Part shown: piece by piece, positions 25,826-34,626 of the stretch
Layout: each line of letters starts with the position of its first letter
Numbering within the stretch: the stretch's first letter is position 1
Source of the DNA: Actinoallomurus sp963850195
GTDB lineage: Bacteria; Actinomycetota; Actinomycetes; Streptosporangiales; Streptosporangiaceae
Reading direction: 5' to 3'
DNA length: 64,000 nt
Assembly: GCA_963850195.1 (NCBI GenBank)
Contig: CAWKKD010000006.1
Coordinates: forward strand, 248,001 to 312,000
The notes under the pieces: model-generated
Told to the model about the DNA's origin: nothing
Databases searched by the model: none
What the model saw: only the letters and a program-made list of their open reading frames with translations
Program-made: the position numbers and the translations under genes

Positions 25826-27121
25826 GTGGATCATTCGACGGCGCTGCTCACCGACCGCTACGAGCTGACGATGCTTCAAGCGGCCCTGGCCAGTGAAACA
25901 GCCGGTCGACGAGCGGTGTTCGAGGTGTTCGCCCGGCAGTTGCCCGCCGGGCGGAGATACGGCGTGGTGGCCGGGACCGGCCGCCTGCTGGAAGCGCTCG
26001 AGGCGTTCCGGTTCGACGGGCCGGCACTGGAGTTTCTCATCTCACAGGGCATCGTGGACGAACGCACCGCGGTCTGGTTGGAGAACTACCGCTTCTCGGG
26101 CGATATATGGGGATATGCCGAGGGCGATCTGTACTTCCCCGGCTCGCCGATCCTCGTCGTGGAGAGCAGCTTCGCCGAGGGCGTGGTCCTCGAGACGCTG
26201 GTGCTGTCGATCCTCAACCACGACTCCGCGATCGGCTCGGCGGCCTCCCGCATGGTGCACGCCGCCGCGGGCCGCCCGATCATCGAGATGGGCTCGCGGC
26301 GCACGCACGAGATGGCCGGTGTGGCCTCCGCCCGCGCCGCGTACATCACCGGGTTCACCTCGACCTCCAACCTCGAGGCCGGCCGCCGGTTCGGCGTGCC
26401 GACCGCCGGTACGAGCGCGCACGCCTTCACGCTGCTGCACGACAGCGAGCGCCACGCGTTCCAGGCGCAGCTCGACGCGCTCGGCGCGGACACCACGCTG
26501 CTCGTGGACACCTACGACGTGGCGCGCGCCGTCGCGGTCGCGGTCGAGCTGGCCGGCCCGGAGCTCGGCGCGGTCCGCCTCGACAGCGGCGACCTGATGG
26601 AGACCGCGCGCGAGGTACGGGCCCAGCTCGACGCGCTCGGCGCGAGCAAGACGCGCATCCTCGTGACCGGCGACCTCGACGAGTACTCGATCGCCGCGCT
26701 CGCCGCCGCGCCGGTCAACGGCTACGGCGTCGGCACGTCCCTGGTCACGGGGTCGGGCGCGCCCACCGCCTCGCTGGTGTTCAAGCTCGTGGCGCGCGCC
26801 GAGTCCGAGGACGGCCCGCTGCGGCCGGTGGCCAAGCGGTCGGTCGGCAAGCCGAGCCGCGGCGGGCGCAAGTGGGCGTTCCGCCACCTCGGCGACGACG
26901 GGAAGGCCATCGCCGAGGTGGTGGCGACGGGCGAGCCCGTCCTCGGGCGGTACGACCGTGACCTGCTGATCCCGCTCGTACGCGGCGGCGAGGTCGTCGG
27001 ACGTGAGCCGCTCGCCGAGGCACGTGCGCGCCACGAGCGCGCACTCGAGGAACTCCCGCCCCAGGCGTTTCAGCTGTCACGCGGAGACCCTGCCGTTCCG
27101 ACCGACTTCCGCAACCGCTGA
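25826..27121 (+). CDS. pncB: Nicotinate phosphoribosyltransferase
   Basis: 431-residue NAD-salvage enzyme joining nicotinate to PRPP. Typical stretches are ALLTDRYELTMLQAAL at the start, FEVFARQLPAGRRYGV, the active-site GSRRTHEMAG, TSAHAFTLLH and the PRPP-site GVGTSLVTGSG. The GTG at 25826 gives the conserved opening VDHSTALLTDRYELTM, so the longer reading starting inside clpS is rejected. It is followed by the nicotinamidase gene, the preceding step of the same pathway. Confidence 0.95.
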   Translation: MDHSTALLTDRYELTMLQAALASETAGRRAVFEVFARQLPAGRRYGVVAGTGRLLEALEAFRFDGPALEFLISQGIVDERTAVWLENYRFSGDIWGYAEGDLYFPGSPILVVESSFAEGVVLETLVLSILNHDSAIGSAASRMVHAAAGRPIIEMGSRRTHEMAGVASARAAYITGFTSTSNLEAGRRFGVPTAGTSAHAFTLLHDSERHAFQAQLDALGADTTLLVDTYDVARAVAVAVELAGPELGAVRLDSGDLMETAREVRAQLDALGASKTRILVTGDLDEYSIAALAAAPVNGYGVGTSLVTGSGAPTASLVFKLVARAESEDGPLRPVAKRSVGKPSRGGRKWAFRHLGDDGKAIAEVVATGEPVLGRYDRDLLIPLVRGGEVVGREPLAEARARHERALEELPPQAFQLSRGDPAVPTDFRNR

Positions 27122-27203
27122 CGCTTCCCTGGCGTGGCGTCCCGTGTGTCGGGAAAGTAGCTGAAAACGCTCCAGGTGAGGGGCGAGAGGGAGTGAGCGA
27201 CCG

Positions 27204-27782
27204 ATGAGCCGGGCACTACTGATCATCGATGTACAGAACGACTTCTGCGAGGGCGGGTCGCTGCCCGTCGCGGGCGGCTCGGAGGTCGCGTCCGCGATCT
27301 CCGCGTACGTCGGCGCGCAACGCGACCGGTACGCGCACGTGGTCGCCACCCGTGACTTCCACCTGGATCCGGGCGGGCACTTCGCCGAGGAACCCGACTT
27401 CGTCGAGACCTGGCCGCCGCACTGCGTGATCGGTACGCCCGGCGCCGACTTCCACCCCCACCTCGACCTGGCGCCGATCGAGGCGGTCTTCAGCAAGGGC
27501 GAGCGCGAGGCCGCCTACAGTGGCTTCGAGGGCTTCTCCGACGACGGCACCCCCCTCGGCGAGTGGCTGCGCAAGCACGAGATCGACAGCGTCGACGTCG
27601 TCGGCCTCACCACCGACCACTGCGTACGCGCGACCGCGCTGGACGCGCACGGCGCCGGCCTCACGACGCGCGTCCTGCTCGACCTGACAGCCGGGGTCAC
27701 CGAGCCGACCACCACGCGTGCCGTCGACGAACTGCGCGCGGCCGGGATCGACCTCACCGGCGAGCCGATCGTCCGGCGGTAG
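27204..27782 (+). CDS. pncA: Nicotinamidase (isochorismatase family)
   Basis: 192-residue hydrolase converting nicotinamide to nicotinate for the upstream PncB. The nucleophile Cys lies in TTDHCVRATALDA, the catalytic Asp in IIDVQNDFCEGGSL and the metal ligands in TRDFHLDPGGHF. Start ATG with a GGGAG-type site. Located 82 bases after pncB in the same direction, so probably co-transcribed. Confidence 0.93.
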   Translation: MSRALLIIDVQNDFCEGGSLPVAGGSEVASAISAYVGAQRDRYAHVVATRDFHLDPGGHFAEEPDFVETWPPHCVIGTPGADFHPHLDLAPIEAVFSKGEREAAYSGFEGFSDDGTPLGEWLRKHEIDSVDVVGLTTDHCVRATALDAHGAGLTTRVLLDLTAGVTEPTTTRAVDELRAAGIDLTGEPIVRR

Positions 27783-27786
27783 ACCG

Positions 27787-28290
27787 TTGACCGACACGGA
27801 ACACGCACCGATCCTGCTCGTCGCGGGCGTCTCGGGCAGCGGGAAGACGACCATCGGCGCGATGCTCGCCGGACGCCTCGGCTGGACGTACGCCGAGGCC
27901 GATGACTTCCACCCGCCGGCCAACGTCGAGAAGATGCACAAGGGCATCCCGCTCACCGACGAGGACCGCGCGCCCTGGCTGCGCGCCATCGCGGACTGGA
28001 TGCGCGACCAGACCGGCCCGGCCGTCGTGACGTCCTCGGCGCTGAAGCGCAAGTACCGCGACGTGCTGCGCGAGGGACGGCCCGACCTCACGCTGGTCTA
28101 CCTCGACGGCGACCGCGAGCTGATCGGCAAGCGGATGGCCGCGCGGCACGGGCACTTCTTCCCCAAGGAGCTCCTCGACAGTCAGTTTCGCGACCTCGAG
28201 CCCCCGACGCAGGACGAGCACCCGCTGACCGTCTCGATCGACGCCTCCGCCAAGGAGATCGTCGGCGAGATCATCGACCGTCTGGAGTGA
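27787..28290 (+). CDS. gntK: Gluconokinase
   Basis: 167-residue P-loop kinase phosphorylating gluconate into the pentose phosphate route. The Walker A loop is GVSGSGKTT (residues about 14-22); the substrate-site DDFHPPANVEKM and HGHFFPKELLDSQF are diagnostic of the GntK family. The probable start is TTG at 27787, four bases after the pncA stop; a frame starting at 27718 would overlap pncA. No gluconate permease or regulator is adjacent. Confidence 0.9.
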   Translation: MTDTEHAPILLVAGVSGSGKTTIGAMLAGRLGWTYAEADDFHPPANVEKMHKGIPLTDEDRAPWLRAIADWMRDQTGPAVVTSSALKRKYRDVLREGRPDLTLVYLDGDRELIGKRMAARHGHFFPKELLDSQFRDLEPPTQDEHPLTVSIDASAKEIVGEIIDRLE

Positions 28291-28305
28291 GGACTCCGGA
28301 AAGGT

Positions 28306-28322
28306 GACGCCGGTTCGGCGTC
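28306..28322. terminator. Hairpin between convergent gntK and helicase genes
   Basis: A 7-bp stem GACGCCG/CGGCGTC with loop GTT, 16 bases after the gntK stop and overlapping the helicase stop codon. A second 5-bp stem lies just before it. Weak but well placed for both convergent transcripts. Confidence 0.4.
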
Positions 28323-30084
28323 AGTCGCGGGTGCGTGGCATCGGACGGGCGGCCCATTCGCGGACCTTGGCGATGCGTTTGCGTACCTCGTCGGCGCCGG
28401 CCTGGGCGGACGGCGGGCCTCCGCAGGTGCGGCGGAGCTCGGCGTGGATCACGCCGTGCGGCTGGCCGGTGCGGTGGTGCCAGGCGCCGACCAGGCCGTT
28501 GAGCTCCTTGCGCAGCGCGTGGAGGTCCTCTGAGGCCGTACGGTCCTCGGCCCTGGCCCGGCCGCCGTCCTTACGCTGGGCCGCCATCTGCTCGGCCTGA
28601 CGCTGCTTCAGCAGGCTCGCCACCTGGTCGGGCTCGAGCAGGCCGGGGATACCGAGGTAGTCCTCCTCCTCGGCGGAGCCGGGCGCGGCGCCCATGCCGA
28701 ACTCGCCGCCGTCGAAGACGACGCGGTCGAACTGGGCCGACGCCTCGACGGTCTCGAACGGGATCTCTTCGCCGACGTCGGGATTGTCGCGCTTGCGGTT
28801 GGCCTCGGCGAGCAGGTCGTCGTCGAGGCCGTCCTCGCGGCGCGGGCGGTCGAGGACGTGGTCGCGCTCGGTCTCCATCTCGGCGGCGTGGCCCATGAGG
28901 GTCGGCACCGAGGGCAGGAACACCGAGGCGGTCTCGCCGCGCCGCCGCGCACGGACGTAGCGGCCGATGGCCTGGGCGAAGAACAGCGGGGTCGAGATGG
29001 ACGTCGCGTAGACGCCGACCGCGAGGCGCGGGATGTCGACGCCCTCGGAGACCATGCGCACGGCGACCATCCAGCGGTCCTCGCTGTCGCTGAACTGCTT
29101 GATCTTCTTGCTCGCGGAGGGGTCGTCGGACAGCACAACGGTGGCGCCCGAGCCCGTGAGGTCGCGGATCATCTTGGCGTACGCGCGTGCGGACTCGTGG
29201 TCGGTGGCGATCACCAGGCCGCCCGCGTCGGGTACGCCGCGGCGTACCTCGGTGAGGCGGCGGTCGGCGGCGGCGATCACCTGCTTGATCCAGTCGCCCT
29301 TGGGGTCGAGCGCGGCGCGCCACGCCTGCGACGTCTGGTCCTGGGTGAGCGGATCGCCCAGGGACGCGGTGATCTCGTCTCCCGCGCGGGTGCGCCAGCG
29401 CATGTCGCCGGAGTAGGCGAGGAAGATCACCGGCCGGACGACGCCGTCGGCGAGCGCGGGGCCGTAGCCGTAGGTGTAGTCGGCGCGGCTGCGCCGGACG
29501 CCGTCCGGGCCCTCCTCGTAGGTCACGAACGGAATCGGGTTGATGTCGGTGCGGAACGGGGTGCCGCTCAGCGCCACCCGGCGCGCGGCGGGCTCGAACG
29601 CCTCACGGATCGCGTCACCCCACGAACGGCCGTCGCCCGCGTGGTGGACCTCGTCGAGGATCACGAGGGTCTTACGTGCCTCGGTACGGCCACGGTGCAG
29701 CGCCGGGTGCGCGGCGACCTGGGCGTAGGTGACGGCGACGCCGATGAAGTCCTTGGCGGTGCGGCCGTGGGCGTTCTTGAACTCCGGGTCGATCTTGATG
29801 CCGACGCGGGCGGCGGACTCGGCCCACTGCCGCTTCAGGTGCTCGGTCGGGCAGACCACGGTGATCCCCGCGACGACCCGGCGGCCCAGCAGCTCGGCGG
29901 CGAGCCGCAGCGCGAAGGTGGTCTTGCCCGCTCCGGGCGTGGCTACCGCGAGATAGTCGCGTGGTTCGGCACGGAAGTATGACTCCAGAGCACCCTGCTG
30001 CCAGGCGCGCAAAGCCGGGGCGGTGCCCCAAGGCGCCCGGCCGGGAAGCGCGGGAGGGGTGTCGGATGCGGCGAACGTGCTCAC
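28321..30084 (-). CDS. DEAD/DEAH-box SF2 helicase
   Basis: 587-residue superfamily 2 nucleic-acid translocase. The first RecA domain has Walker A ATPGAGKTT (residues about 48-56) and the box DEVHHAGD (about 148-155). Motif III is ALSGTPFRTD; the second RecA domain has MVSEGVDIPRLAVGVYAT and QAIGRYVRARR (motifs V and VI). The C-terminal 150 residues are charged and helical without a recognised domain. No nuclease or methylase partner is adjacent, so a restriction role is not suggested; probably a stand-alone repair helicase. GTG start, no clear ribosome site. Confidence 0.9.
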   Translation of the reverse strand: MSTFAASDTPPALPGRAPWGTAPALRAWQQGALESYFRAEPRDYLAVATPGAGKTTFALRLAAELLGRRVVAGITVVCPTEHLKRQWAESAARVGIKIDPEFKNAHGRTAKDFIGVAVTYAQVAAHPALHRGRTEARKTLVILDEVHHAGDGRSWGDAIREAFEPAARRVALSGTPFRTDINPIPFVTYEEGPDGVRRSRADYTYGYGPALADGVVRPVIFLAYSGDMRWRTRAGDEITASLGDPLTQDQTSQAWRAALDPKGDWIKQVIAAADRRLTEVRRGVPDAGGLVIATDHESARAYAKMIRDLTGSGATVVLSDDPSASKKIKQFSDSEDRWMVAVRMVSEGVDIPRLAVGVYATSISTPLFFAQAIGRYVRARRRGETASVFLPSVPTLMGHAAEMETERDHVLDRPRREDGLDDDLLAEANRKRDNPDVGEEIPFETVEASAQFDRVVFDGGEFGMGAAPGSAEEEDYLGIPGLLEPDQVASLLKQRQAEQMAAQRKDGGRARAEDRTASEDLHALRKELNGLVGAWHHRTGQPHGVIHAELRRTCGGPPSAQAGADEVRKRIAKVREWAARPMPRTRD

Positions 30085-30162
30085 GGTGAAGGAAGGCTAC
30101 CCGGACTCACTGACAGGACATGCCGAGCGTCGTGCGGTGCGACGAAACCGGCGGGGTGCGTG

Positions 30163-31104
30163 TTAACGGCTCCCACCGGCGCGATAGGCGTTCCACATCG
30201 CGCGGATCCGCAGGCCCTGGCCCGCGGTGAACTCCCGCATGCAGGAGTCGAAGCCGTAGTCCATGAAGTTGTGCACCGGGTCGGCGCCCGGCGTCGGACA
30301 GGTGTCCTTGGACACCGGGCAGGCCTGCGTGGGCAGCGCCTCGTACGGGGTGTCGTCGACGCCGTCGCCGGGCGGGCGGCAGCCGCCCTCGAACGGGTGG
30401 AAGAGCCCCAGCCAGTGCCCGATCTCGTGGACGGCGGTGTAGCCGCGGCTGAAGTGCTCGAAGGGGCCGCCGGGCACGCTGCGGTAGTCGACGACCACGC
30501 CGTCGAGCGTCGGCCGATCCCGGTACCACTGCGGGAACGAGGAGAACCCGAGCACGTCCGAGCCCACCGCGGCGGTGTAGAGGTTGAGGGTGCCGGGGCC
30601 GCCGGTCGTGAGCGAGCCGACCATCTGCGGCTGGTCGTCATGGGGGTGCAGGAACCACTGGGCGTTGTCGACGGTGCCCACGCTCAGAAGGCGGAACGAC
30701 ACTCCCGTGTCGACGCCACCGGTGCCGCCGCCGTACGCGGTGTTGAGCGTCTGGATCTGCTGATCGATCGTCGAACGGGCGAGCCGGCCCTCGGGACCAG
30801 AGGTGATCATGTGGAACCGGACCGGGACCACGAGGCGCGCCGCGAACCGTGGGCTCGCCGCCAGCGCCCGCTCACCGGCGAGGCCGTACCTGTGGCGCAG
30901 AACCGCGTCGAGGGCGCGCAGCGACGCCCGTACGCGCTGCGGGGTGAGGTCCTCGGTGTCGGGCGGGCGGCCGGGCTCGGCCGCGAGTGCGCGCCGCGCG
31001 CACGAGGCGGCCACACCGCGCGCCGGGACGCAGGTGCTCGCGGGGACGACCGCGAGCGACACGAGCGTGATTCCGAACAGCCCGCACAGACCTCTCCGCC
31101 CCAC
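30163..31104 (-). CDS. Secreted zinc metalloprotease, M43/pappalysin-like
   Basis: 313 residues with an N-terminal signal peptide (MGRRGLCGLFGITLVSLAV). The catalytic metal site is the extended metzincin motif HEIGHWLGLFHPF, followed by the Met-turn in NFMDYGFDSCMREF; both fit the M43 (cytophagalysin/pappalysin) family. A helical N-terminal region and FHMITSG stretch precede the catalytic domain. Several Cys suggest disulphides in the secreted form. GTG start at 31104. Substrate unknown; together with the three S53 enzymes it makes four predicted exported proteases within 31 kb. Confidence 0.88.
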   Translation of the reverse strand: MGRRGLCGLFGITLVSLAVVPASTCVPARGVAASCARRALAAEPGRPPDTEDLTPQRVRASLRALDAVLRHRYGLAGERALAASPRFAARLVVPVRFHMITSGPEGRLARSTIDQQIQTLNTAYGGGTGGVDTGVSFRLLSVGTVDNAQWFLHPHDDQPQMVGSLTTGGPGTLNLYTAAVGSDVLGFSSFPQWYRDRPTLDGVVVDYRSVPGGPFEHFSRGYTAVHEIGHWLGLFHPFEGGCRPPGDGVDDTPYEALPTQACPVSKDTCPTPGADPVHNFMDYGFDSCMREFTAGQGLRIRAMWNAYRAGGSR

Positions 31105-31255
31105 GGGTCGCCGCCCTCCCCGCCCGTGTCGTGGGCGGCCTCAAGTCATGGGCGCCCACCACGCGTGAGGCGTGCGGCTCCCCCCGCGATGGGAGGCTAA
31201 CCGTCAAGAACCCGCAGGTCGCACGACGCGCGGGTCCGTCAAGCCGATTTGACGA

Positions 31256-31504
31256 TCACTCGTCTTTGTCGTCGCCACCGGACATCGACTCGTAGATCTC
31301 CTTGCACTCGGGGCAGACCGGGTACTTCTTGGGGTCCCGGTTGGGCACCCAGACCTTGCCGCAGAGCGCGATCACCGGAGTGCCGCTGACGGCGCTCTCC
31401 ATGATCTTGTTCTTCTGCACGTAGTGCGCGAACCGCTCGTGGTCACCGTCGCCGTGCGAAAGATCAGGCCGGGTGTCACTCTCAGGAAGGATCTTCGTAC
31501 TCAC
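31256..31504 (-). CDS. DUF3039 protein
   Basis: 82-residue actinobacterial conserved protein. A treble-clef-like zinc site is suggested by ALCGKVW...CPECKEIY (C-G-K and C-P-E-C). The GTG start at 31504 lies five bases after the stop of the yqgE-like gene, so they form one operon. Function unknown. A short inverted repeat (31237-31254, CGTCAA/TTGACG) follows the stop and may terminate the transcript. Confidence 0.85.
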   Translation of the reverse strand: MSTKILPESDTRPDLSHGDGDHERFAHYVQKNKIMESAVSGTPVIALCGKVWVPNRDPKKYPVCPECKEIYESMSGGDDKDE

Positions 31505-31508
31505 GGGC

Positions 31509-32084
31509 TCAGTTTAGTGAGGGATCGTCGGGGAACGTCGCGACGAACGCCAGATCGCCACCTTGGCGGCGCAGGACGTCCTGCCACAGCCGGTCCGGCG
31601 CGTTCATGAACACGTCACCGGATTGGGCCGGAACGACGTACCAGGCGCCCTCTTCGATCTCTGACCGAAGCTGGCCAGCACCCCAACCGGCATACCCGGC
31701 GAAAACCCTCAGCCGGGTCACCTCGGGGGCGAGCAGCTCCGGCGGCGCGTCCAGGTCGACCAGACCGACCCGCGCCACGGCGGGACTGCCGCTGAGCGCC
31801 CGCCATCCGAGAGGCTCGTCCGTGCCCGGAATGTGCGCCAGGGCGAGGGCGCTGTCGAGCGCCACCGGGCCACCTTGGAAGACCACCGACGGCCCTGTCA
31901 CCAGCTCCGACCACGGCGGAAGCACCCGGTCGACCGGGACCTCCGTCGGCCGGTTGAGCACCACGCCGAGCGTGCCGTCTTCCACCTCATGCTCCACCAC
32001 CAGGACCACACTGCGGCGGAAGTTGGGGTCGGCCAGCTGAGGCGTAGCGACGAGCAGCCGGCCCGCGATTATGCCGTCGTCCAT
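31509..32084 (-). CDS. YqgE/AlgH family protein
   Basis: 191 residues of the UPF0301 family: GRLLVATPQLADPNFRRSVVLVVEHE at the N-terminus, GVVLNRPTEVPVD, VFQGGPVALDSALAL and the C-terminal FAGYAGWGAGQLRSEIEEGAW are family hallmarks. Full length. Biochemical role unknown. First gene of a two-gene unit with DUF3039, divergent from the LPXTG-protein gene. Confidence 0.93.
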   Translation of the reverse strand: MDDGIIAGRLLVATPQLADPNFRRSVVLVVEHEVEDGTLGVVLNRPTEVPVDRVLPPWSELVTGPSVVFQGGPVALDSALALAHIPGTDEPLGWRALSGSPAVARVGLVDLDAPPELLAPEVTRLRVFAGYAGWGAGQLRSEIEEGAWYVVPAQSGDVFMNAPDRLWQDVLRRQGGDLAFVATFPDDPSLN

Positions 32085-32226
32085 GCCCTCAATGATGCTG
32101 TGCCGAACGGAGGACGGAACAGTGCACGCTCGGATCGGTCGGTTACGCGCACCGGCCGTCTGGGTAATCGGCAGAATACGGGCCTAGATCGAAAATTCAA
32201 GGTGCCCCCTTCCCCCGGAGGACCCG

Positions 32227-32901
32227 ATGCAGTTGTCCAGGGCCGCCCTCGCGGCCGTGTTCTTCGTCATCGGGGCACTCATCGTGATCCCGGCGCTCAT
32301 GAACACCTCGTCGCCGTCGCAGGCGGCCAGCGCGACACCGGTTCCGACGAGCTCCGCGTCGGCCTCCCCGACGGGCACCGCCAAGCCCACACCGACGCAC
32401 AAACCGACCCACCGGCCGACCCATCCGCCGACCCACGCGCCCACGCACGCACCGACCGTCCGGCCCACGCCGACGGTCCCCGCGGGACCGCTGAAGGTCA
32501 CGATCGGCGCCGTCCGCTGCCCGGGCCGTACCGTCCAGGTCTCGGTGACCAACACGACCCGCCAGGTCCAGGACTACGCGATCACCACCGACGGGTCGAT
32601 CTCGGTGGCGGACCGGATCGCGGCCGGCACCACGCGCAAGTCCACGCTGAACGTCAAAGAGGACCACACGACGACCGTCTCGGTGACCCTGCACAACGTG
32701 CCGGTACGCACCGCGGACCGGCACGCCGACTGCGCGCACCACGCGGCCGGCCGTACGCTCCCGCACACGGGCCCGGACAGCGGCCTGCTCGTCGCGCGGA
32801 TCGCCACCGGCCTGGCGATCATGCTCACCGGCGTCGTCATCTTCTGGTACGGCCGCCTGTGGCCGGGACGACGCGACCGGATGTTCGACGACTCGCACTG
32901 A
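32227..32901 (+). CDS. LPXTG-anchored surface protein with Pro/Thr/His linker
   Basis: 224 residues. An N-terminal signal/membrane segment (about 5-25) is followed by a low-complexity stalk built of PTHxPTH units, then a small beta-rich domain (about 88-175). At the C-terminus come a sortase motif LPHTG, a hydrophobic segment (LVARIATGLAIMLTGVVIFW) and an Arg-rich tail, i.e. a complete cell-wall sorting signal. GGAGG precedes the ATG. No sortase gene is in this window, so a housekeeping sortase would be needed. Binding partner unknown. Confidence 0.8.
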   Translation: MQLSRAALAAVFFVIGALIVIPALMNTSSPSQAASATPVPTSSASASPTGTAKPTPTHKPTHRPTHPPTHAPTHAPTVRPTPTVPAGPLKVTIGAVRCPGRTVQVSVTNTTRQVQDYAITTDGSISVADRIAAGTTRKSTLNVKEDHTTTVSVTLHNVPVRTADRHADCAHHAAGRTLPHTGPDSGLLVARIATGLAIMLTGVVIFWYGRLWPGRRDRMFDDSH

Positions 32902-32908
32902 CGTCGAG

Positions 32909-32930
32909 GGGCCGCCCGCGCGGGCGGCCC
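32909..32930. terminator. 22-base palindromic terminator between convergent genes
   Basis: GGGCCGCCCGC/GCGGGCGGCCC is a perfect palindrome lying between the stop codons of the surface-protein gene and the malic-enzyme gene; it can form a hairpin on either transcript. Confidence 0.65.
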
Positions 32931-32933
32931 GCC

Positions 32934-34325
32934 TCAGCGCGAGGCGGCGACGGCCTTCTGTACGGCCGCGGCGACGGCGTGCGAGACGTCCGGATGAAAG
33001 ACGCTCGGCACGATGTAGTTGGGGCCGAGCTCGGCCTCGGTGACGACGTCGGCCAGCGCCTTCGCGGCGGCCAGCAGCATGTCGAGCGTGACCGAGCGGC
33101 TCTGCGCGTCGAGGAGGCCGCGGAAGACGCCCGGGAAGGCCAGCACGTTGTTGATCTGATTGGGGTAGTCGCTGCGGCCGGTGGCCACCACCGCGGCGTG
33201 CTCGCGCGCCGCCGCCGGGTCGACCTCCGGGTCGGGGTTGGCCAGCGCGAACACCACCGCGCCGTCGTTCATCGTGGCGATGTCCTCGCCGCTCAGGATG
33301 CCGGGCGCCGAGACGCCGACGAAGACGTCCGCGCCGCGCACGGCGCCGCGCAGGTCGCCGGAGTAGCCGTCGGCATTGGTGTTGTCGGCGATCCACTGGA
33401 GCGATTCGTCCAGGTCGGTACGGCCGCGGTGCACCGCGCCGACATAGTCGCAGACGACCACGTGCTCGGCGCCCGCGTGCAGGAGGAGCTTCAGGACCGC
33501 GGTGCCCGCCGCGCCCGCGCCGGCCATCGCGATGCGGACGTCGGCGAGGTCCTTGCCGACCACCCGCAGGGCGTTGGTCATCGCGGACAGCACGACGATC
33601 GCGGTGCCGTGCTGGTCGTCGTGGAAGACCGGGATGTCCAGCAGGTCGCGCAGCCGCCGCTCCACCTCGAAGCAGCGCGGCGCGGAGATGTCCTCGAGGT
33701 TGATGCCGCCGAACGCGGGCGCGATGATCTGGACCGTACGGACCAGTTCGTCGGTGTCCTGGGTGTCGAGGCAGATCGGCCAGGCGTCGATGCCGGCGAA
33801 CCGCTTGAACAGGGCCGCCTTGCCCTCCATGACCGGCAGCGCCGCCTCGGGCCCGATGTTGCCCAGGCCGAGCACGGCGGACCCGTCGGTGACCACGGCG
33901 ACGCTGTTGCGCTTGACCGTCAGGCGACGCACGTCCTCGGGGTTGCGGGCGATGGCCAGGGAGACGCGGGCGACGCCGGGCGTGTAGGCCATCGACAGCT
34001 CGTCACGGTTGCGGAGCGGGACCTTCGACTGCATCTCGATCTTGCCGCCGAGGTGCATGAGGAAGGTACGGTCGCTGACCTTGTGGATCGTGACGCCATC
34101 GACCTTTTCCAGGACGTTGACGATGTCCTGTGCGTGCTCGGTGTCGCGTGTGGCGCAGGTGACGTCGATGCGGAGCTTGTCGTGGGCGGCCGGGGTCAGG
34201 TCGAGCGCGGTGACGATGCCGCCGGCCTGCTCGACCTCGCCGGTGAGCTGGCTTACGGCCCGCCCGCCCGCCGCGACCTCGAGACGAACGGTGATCGAGT
34301 AGGACACGCTCGGCACGGTGGCCAC
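32934..34325 (-). CDS. NAD-dependent malic enzyme with N-terminal ACT domain
   Basis: 463 residues. An ACT-like regulatory domain (about 8-85, SITVRLEVAAGGRAVSQL) precedes a malic-enzyme catalytic domain: NRDELSMAYTPGVARVS, the NAD-site GLGNIGPEAALPVMEGKA and HDDQHGTAIVVLSAM are typical, as is the second Rossmann motif MAGAGAAGTAVLKLL. It oxidatively decarboxylates malate to pyruvate, linking the TCA cycle to gluconeogenesis. GTG start with a well-placed AAGGAG. The ACT domain suggests amino-acid control. Confidence 0.92.
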   Translation of the reverse strand: MATVPSVSYSITVRLEVAAGGRAVSQLTGEVEQAGGIVTALDLTPAAHDKLRIDVTCATRDTEHAQDIVNVLEKVDGVTIHKVSDRTFLMHLGGKIEMQSKVPLRNRDELSMAYTPGVARVSLAIARNPEDVRRLTVKRNSVAVVTDGSAVLGLGNIGPEAALPVMEGKAALFKRFAGIDAWPICLDTQDTDELVRTVQIIAPAFGGINLEDISAPRCFEVERRLRDLLDIPVFHDDQHGTAIVVLSAMTNALRVVGKDLADVRIAMAGAGAAGTAVLKLLLHAGAEHVVVCDYVGAVHRGRTDLDESLQWIADNTNADGYSGDLRGAVRGADVFVGVSAPGILSGEDIATMNDGAVVFALANPDPEVDPAAAREHAAVVATGRSDYPNQINNVLAFPGVFRGLLDAQSRSVTLDMLLAAAKALADVVTEAELGPNYIVPSVFHPDVSHAVAAAVQKAVAASR

Positions 34326-34370
34326 GTCAACTGCTCCTTATGGGGGTCAGGGTCCGCCCGCGACAGATCA

Positions 34371-34520
34371 TCACGCGCGCGGGCCCTCGGCGGCGGCGAG
34401 CGCGGCCGTCACGATCATGTCGGCCCAGGCCGCCGGCACCAGCCGCGTACTGTCGATGACCAGATCATAGAACGCCGGGCGGGAAGGATCCGCCCGATGG
34501 AAATGCCTGACATCGACACT
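34371..34520 (-). pseudogene. C-terminal remnant of a cytidylate-kinase-like AAA ATPase
   Basis: On the minus strand one frame ending in TGA at 34371 reads SVDVRHFHRADPSRPAFYDL and then VIDSTRLVPAAWADMIV. This resembles the end of cytidylate-kinase-like P-loop proteins (Y-V-x-H-F-Y-x-x-D-x-x-x-x-x-x-Y-H-L-V-I-D-S-T). Upstream of about 34520 the frame turns into GC-rich non-protein sequence and a hairpin, and no P-loop or start is found. Read as a 3' gene fragment. The assignment comes from memory of the motif and needs a profile search. Confidence 0.4.
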
Positions 34521-34578
34521 ACGGCCCCGGTCATCGCCTGCGGGATGCCGGTCTTTTTTCGCGGGCCACGGTCCCGCG

Positions 34579-34614
34579 GGCCGTCCGGGCGAACGCGTGC
34601 ACGCCCGGACGGCC
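34579..34614. terminator. 13-bp stem terminator behind the thioredoxin-TPR gene
   Basis: GGCCGTCCGGGCG pairs perfectly with CGCCCGGACGGCC around a 10-base loop, 13 bases beyond the stop of the minus-strand thioredoxin-like gene. A smaller hairpin (34559-34578) adjoins it. Confidence 0.7.
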
Positions 34615-34626
34615 GGCGAGCGCCCC

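Noticed and set aside
28321..30084. SF2 helicase as part of a restriction or phage-defence system
   Set aside because: No nuclease, methylase or other defence gene adjoins it; neighbours are metabolic and secreted-protein genes.
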